A DNA stretch of 9,648 nucleotides from Fidelibacterota bacterium. Lineage in GTDB: Bacteria; Fidelibacterota; Fidelibacteria; Fidelibacterales; Fidelibacteraceae. Location: NCBI GenBank assembly GCA_029931905.1, contig JAOZRH010000076.1:1-9648 (forward strand), in the 5' to 3' direction. The notes beneath the pieces were generated by a model. It searched no databases. It saw only the letters and a list, made by a program, of their open reading frames with translations, and was not told the DNA's origin. A program made the position numbers and the translations under genes. Positions 6,905 to 9,648 of this stretch are shown here, piece after piece (position 1 is the first letter of the stretch; each line of letters opens with the position of its first letter).

Positions 6905-7020
6905 TTAATTAATTACGAAACTCCGCTGTCACTTCGTTCCAACAAAGTCAAGTCAAGATAATACAATAAATGATAATTTCAAATTTCAAATTTCCAGTAT
7001 CAAGTGTCTAACTTCCAACA
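6905..7020. repeat. Intergenic stretch of short degenerate direct repeats
   Basis: This non-coding stretch lies between the nitroreductase stop and the arsR promoter. It contains AAATTTC-type heptamers in near-tandem (about 6974-6994), a doubled AAGTC (6945-6954), and TTCCAACA repeated at 6937-6944 and 7013-7020. A less AT-rich patch lies at 6916-6940. No ORF with a ribosome binding site and no stable stem followed by a T-run was found. It looks like decayed repetitive intergenic DNA; whether the words recur elsewhere in the genome cannot be seen here. Confidence 0.45.
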
Positions 7021-7022
7021 TT

Positions 7023-7535
7023 TTACCAACTTTCATATTTGACAACTTCATCAAAGCTTAAACGATTTTTCTTTTTCATGCTGTTATCAGTCGGATAACC
7101 TAATGTAAGTAATTCGACAACACGAATATTATCAGGAATATTCAATATTTTTTTTGCTTGATCTTCGTGAAATGCACCAATCCAACAAGTTCCCAATCCT
7201 TCTGCCACAGCAAGAAGTGTGATATGGTCAATAATAATCGATAAATCAATTGGATAACTTTTTTGTCCACAAGTCATTTTATAGTTATCTGTTTCAGCGC
7301 AACAAGCAATAACAATTGGAGCTTCTGAAAGAAATGTTTGATTTTTTGCCGCAATAGAAAGTTTTACTCTTTTTTCTTTATCACTAACAATAATAAATCG
7401 CCATTCTTGTTTATTTTTTGCTGAAGGAGCTAATAGTGCTGAATTTAAAATTCGTTCTAATTTCTCTTTTTCAACTGGTTTTGATTGATAATTTCTAACA
7501 CTTTTTCTTTTTTTTATTAATTCATAAATATCCAT
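7023..7535 (-). CDS. Nitroreductase-family FMN-dependent oxidoreductase
   Basis: A 170-aa cytoplasmic flavoprotein of the NfsA/NfnB-like superfamily, on the short side typical of single-domain members. Seen motifs: 'KKRKSVRNYQSKPVEKEKLERIL' (residues 8-30), where R10, S12 and R14 would contact the FMN phosphate; 'ALLAPSAKNKQEWRFIIV' (33-50); 'EAPIVIACCAE' (71-81); 'AVAEGLGTCWIGAF' (109-122); and the closing 'LLTLGYPTD' (142-150). Family members reduce nitro compounds, quinones or other acceptors with NAD(P)H, but the physiological substrate is not predictable from this sequence. The ribosome binding site AGGAG falls at the very end of the upstream GDSL gene, whose stop is 4 bp before this ATG, so the two are almost certainly co-transcribed and perhaps translationally coupled. 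Confidence 0.95.
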   Translation of the reverse strand: MDIYELIKKRKSVRNYQSKPVEKEKLERILNSALLAPSAKNKQEWRFIIVSDKEKRVKLSIAAKNQTFLSEAPIVIACCAETDNYKMTCGQKSYPIDLSIIIDHITLLAVAEGLGTCWIGAFHEDQAKKILNIPDNIRVVELLTLGYPTDNSMKKKNRLSFDEVVKYESW

Positions 7536-7539
7536 TTAA

Positions 7540-8220
7540 TTATTCTCCTATTTTTACACTTAATATTGCTTTATTTACAAGTGTTTCCATTAAATCATAA
7601 CCAGCTTTATTTGGATGAACTCCATCTTTAGAATATTTTGTTTTCATTCCTTTATCTTCATCAACAAAAGAGGAAAAATAATCTAAATATAAAATGTTAT
7701 TATTTTGGGAATATTCTTTTAGCCAAATATTAAGTTTATTAATTTTTTCTACTGGTTTAATACTTTTTTTCCAAGGATATTCATTAACTGGAAGCACAGA
7801 ACATAAGATTATTTTGATATTATTAGATTTTGCAATATCAATCATAGAAGCGATATTATTTTCAATATTTTCTAAAGTTATCGGTCCTTGATTTTCTGCT
7901 ATGTCATTTGTTCCGCAGAGTAAAACTACAATTTTGGGATTTAGTTTTACAACATCAGCTTTGAATCTCATCAAAATTTGTCCAGTTGTTTGTCCGCTAA
8001 TTCCTCTATTAATATATGAATTGGAATTAAAAAATAAAGGAGAGTATTTTTTCCATTCTTCCGTTATTGAATTTCCCATAAATACTATTTCGGTTGATTT
8101 TTTTACAACTTTTAGATTTTCATTTTTATAATAATTCAAATTTGCCCAATCTTTATTTTCTTGTGAATATAAAATTGATAAAAACATCATAAATATTAAT
8201 ATTGATTTGTAATATTTCAT
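7540..8220 (-). CDS. Secreted SGNH/GDSL-family hydrolase
   Basis: A 226-aa protein with an N-terminal signal sequence (MKYYK, hydrophobic core, cleavage probably near 'LYS|QEN', residue 19). The four SGNH blocks are intact: block I 'FMGNSIT' with nucleophile Ser51, block II 'NRGISGQTT' with Gly73, block III 'GTNDI' with Asn105, and block V 'DGVHPNKAGY' with Asp199 and His202. It resembles the platelet-activating-factor acetylhydrolase/TesA/acetylxylan-esterase-like branch that removes acyl groups from lipids or sugars; the acceptor cannot be predicted. It is likely periplasmic or lipid-face. It begins 3 bp after the htrA stop with no strong Shine-Dalgarno site, which suggests translational coupling to htrA, and it is followed 4 bp later by the nitroreductase gene. 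Confidence 0.94.
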   Translation of the reverse strand: MKYYKSILIFMMFLSILYSQENKDWANLNYYKNENLKVVKKSTEIVFMGNSITEEWKKYSPLFFNSNSYINRGISGQTTGQILMRFKADVVKLNPKIVVLLCGTNDIAENQGPITLENIENNIASMIDIAKSNNIKIILCSVLPVNEYPWKKSIKPVEKINKLNIWLKEYSQNNNILYLDYFSSFVDEDKGMKTKYSKDGVHPNKAGYDLMETLVNKAILSVKIGE

Positions 8221-8223
8221 TAT

Positions 8224-9390
8224 TTATTTGAATTTTTCTAATGTGAGATTGATTTTATAAGTTTTGCCATCTCGCCATATTGTTAGAATGATATTATCTC
8301 CTGCCCTTAGGAAATTTTCATTAATTACTTTGTAAATATCACTATCATTTTTAATTTTTTTATCATTTATTTCTAATATTACATCACCGATTTGTAAATC
8401 AGTTTTTGATGCTGAACTCTTTTCCTTTATATTTGTAATTATTACTCCGTATTTTACAGGAATTTTTAAATAATTGATAATATAGGGATTAAGTACTTGA
8501 ATAATAAGTCCAGTATCAAAACCACGATCAATTTGACCATTTTTTTCTAATTCATCGGTAATTTCCATTATACGGTTTATCGGAATTGAAAATCCAATTC
8601 CTATAGAACCAGATGATGAATTTCCACTAAAAATGAATGTGTTAATTCCAATCAATTCTCCAAAAATATTTACTAATGCACCTCCACTATTTCCTGAATT
8701 TATACTTGCATCTGTTTGTATCATATCTTGATAAACTCTACCGCTTTTTTGTTCACCAAAATTTAAATGAATACTGCTCACTATTCCAATAGTTGCTACA
8801 GGTTTAAAATTTATGTCAAATAAGCCAAATGGATTTCCCAAAGCCACAACCCATTCACCAATTATTATTTCATCACTATTTCCAATTTTTAGGAATGGAC
8901 AATTTTTCTTTTTGATTTTTAACAATGCAATATCAGATAAATTATCAATTCCAATAATTTCTGCATCAAAATTTTCTCCAGTTGTTAAAGTTACAACTAT
9001 TTCTACTGCTTCTTTACCAACAACATGTGCATTTGTTAAAATCAATCCATTTTCTGAAATAATTACACCACTTCCCATGCTGTTTACTTTTTTATTATAT
9101 ATTGTTGGTGGAAAAAAATTATCAAAAAAAGGATCCCCTGAATAACTTTTTTGTGCATATTTTTGTATTCGTGTTACATGAATGCCAACAATAGCTGGAC
9201 TACATTTTTTAATAAGGCCTGTGATAGCATTTTGTCTATTTACAGTAATATTCTCATTAATAATTTGTTTATTTGTAGTTTTCGGAATATTTTTTATTAA
9301 TGAATAATTGTGAGAAATTAATACAATTATTGTTGTAAATAGTAATATTAAAGCGAGAGTTTTTAAATTATTTTTTACTGAATTAACCAT
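8224..9390 (-). CDS. HtrA/Deg-family (S1C) serine protease with one PDZ domain, membrane-anchored
   Basis: A periplasmic quality-control protease of 388 aa from the chosen start. The start at 9390 is preferred because AGGAG lies 7 nt before that ATG. An upstream in-frame ATG at 9438 would add 16 residues without such a site, ahead of the membrane segment. Residues 10-27 form one uncleaved-looking hydrophobic anchor. The protease domain has the full triad: His122 ('LTNAHVVG'), Asp153 ('NLSDIALLKI') and Ser235 ('INSGNSGGALVN'). A single PDZ domain follows at about residues 294-384 ('YGVIITNIKEKSSASKTDLQIGDVILEINDKKI'). Single-PDZ, anchored members resemble DegS or HhoA types rather than two-PDZ DegP, though sensor versus general protease cannot be decided. 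It is first in a cluster with the secreted hydrolase and nitroreductase, under its own promoter. Confidence 0.95.
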   Translation of the reverse strand: MVNSVKNNLKTLALILLFTTIIVLISHNYSLIKNIPKTTNKQIINENITVNRQNAITGLIKKCSPAIVGIHVTRIQKYAQKSYSGDPFFDNFFPPTIYNKKVNSMGSGVIISENGLILTNAHVVGKEAVEIVVTLTTGENFDAEIIGIDNLSDIALLKIKKKNCPFLKIGNSDEIIIGEWVVALGNPFGLFDINFKPVATIGIVSSIHLNFGEQKSGRVYQDMIQTDASINSGNSGGALVNIFGELIGINTFIFSGNSSSGSIGIGFSIPINRIMEITDELEKNGQIDRGFDTGLIIQVLNPYIINYLKIPVKYGVIITNIKEKSSASKTDLQIGDVILEINDKKIKNDSDIYKVINENFLRAGDNIILTIWRDGKTYKINLTLEKFK

Positions 9391-9429
9391 TAGAATTCTC
9401 CTAATACATATTATTTGTTTCAATAGGTA

Positions 9430-9458
9430 ATAATACAAATATTAATTGATATTTACAA
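9430..9458 (-). promoter_or_regulatory. Putative sigma70-like promoter for the htrA cluster
   Basis: On the minus strand TTGTAA (-35, positions 9453-9458) and TATTAT (-10, positions 9430-9435) are separated by 17 bp. Transcription would start near 9423, leaving about 33 nt of leader with AGGAG before the ATG at 9390. This also supports the downstream start, because the upstream in-frame ATG at 9438 would lie ahead of this transcription start. The region is very AT-rich, so chance matches are possible. Confidence 0.5.
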
Positions 9459-9514
9459 AATATTATTGTTGTGTATTAAGATTTTAATAATTAAATTTCA
9501 TAATAGGAGGGATT

Positions 9515-9648
9515 GTGAGAATAGATAAATTTATACAAGTACACAAAAATATTTTGAATATTAAGATTACTTCTTTCATAACAAATCTTTTCTTTTTTAT
9601 TCCATTAATGATAGTTTTAAAGCCTTGTGAAGACAATTTGCAAATATG
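9515..9648 (+). CDS. Unidentified plus-strand gene, 5' end only (GTG start)
   Basis: An open frame starts at GTG and continues past the right edge for 44 codons and two bases. A strong ribosome binding site, AGGAGG followed by GATT, lies directly before the GTG; the neighbouring TTG would be followed at once by a stop and is excluded. The visible protein begins 'MRIDKFIQVHKNILNIK' and has a hydrophobic stretch at about residues 21-35 ('FITNLFFFIPLMIVL') followed by 'KPCEDNLQI', so it may be a membrane or exported protein. No family is recognised. It is divergent from the htrA cluster across a 124-bp intergenic region. No convincing -35/-10 pair was found for it. Confidence 0.55.
   Translation, partial: MRIDKFIQVHKNILNIKITSFITNLFFFIPLMIVLKPCEDNLQI

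Noticed and set aside
6916..6936. Possible hairpin terminator in the spacer (CGAA...TTCG)
   Set aside because: Only a four-base outer stem pairs, with no stable inner stem and no T-run at the right place.
8813..9145. 110-aa plus-strand ORF
   Set aside because: It is antisense to the HtrA protease domain, which has an intact catalytic triad.
9391..9438. N-terminal extension of HtrA from the ATG at 9438
   Set aside because: The downstream ATG at 9390 has an AGGAG site at good spacing, and the putative promoter -10 lies at 9430-9435, so the extension would probably not be transcribed.
9515..9648. S4-domain RNA-binding protein, because the product begins MRIDKF
   Set aside because: Only the first six or so residues resemble S4 proteins; the expected Arg-rich helix and VNG motif do not follow, and a hydrophobic segment appears instead.

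Overview
The window is AT-rich (roughly 30% G+C by eye) and nearly every gene is on the minus strand. Most genes have clear purine-rich ribosome binding sites (AGGAG-type). A phosphate-porin-like beta-barrel start, several Sec signal peptides and periplasmic-type proteins point to a diderm (Gram-negative-type) bacterium. The frequent Shine-Dalgarno sites argue mildly against a typical Bacteroidota, but the phylum cannot be fixed from this sequence. No rRNA, tRNA, CRISPR array, transposase or phage gene was seen.

Region A (1-6839, all minus, read right to left) is a run of eight genes with gaps of only 11-51 bp: an ArsR-family regulator (6486-6839), a 211-aa protein resembling a divergent CYTH domain (5839-6474), a canonical small CYTH triphosphatase-like protein (5350-5820), a TctC-type solute-binding protein fused to a TctB-type membrane domain (3805-5298), the large TctA permease (2272-3786), a DUF47/PhoU-like protein (1601-2245), a PiT phosphate permease (379-1581) and the start of an OprO/OprP-type porin (1-352, cut by the window edge). 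A strong sigma70-like promoter overlaps an inverted-repeat operator directly upstream of the arsR-like gene, so the whole run may be one autoregulated transcript. The theme is uptake of phosphate or another anion: porin across the outer membrane, tripartite tricarboxylate transporter (TTT) plus PiT across the inner membrane, a PhoU-like partner for PiT, and CYTH proteins that may handle triphosphate compounds in the cytoplasm.

Region B (6840-7022) is intergenic. It holds the arsR promoter/operator and a stretch of short degenerate repeats, with no convincing gene and no clear terminator.

Region C (7023-9390, minus) is a second tight cluster: a membrane-anchored HtrA/Deg serine protease with one PDZ domain, a secreted SGNH/GDSL hydrolase 3 bp downstream, and a nitroreductase-family flavoprotein 4 bp further on.

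Region D (9391-9648) is a divergent promoter region followed by the 5' end of a plus-strand gene with a GTG start and a strong ribosome binding site. It runs off the right edge and is not identifiable.

The most notable items are the TctC-TctB fusion, the linkage of a TTT transporter to a phosphate porin/PiT/DUF47/CYTH set under an ArsR-type regulator, and the second, divergent CYTH-like gene.
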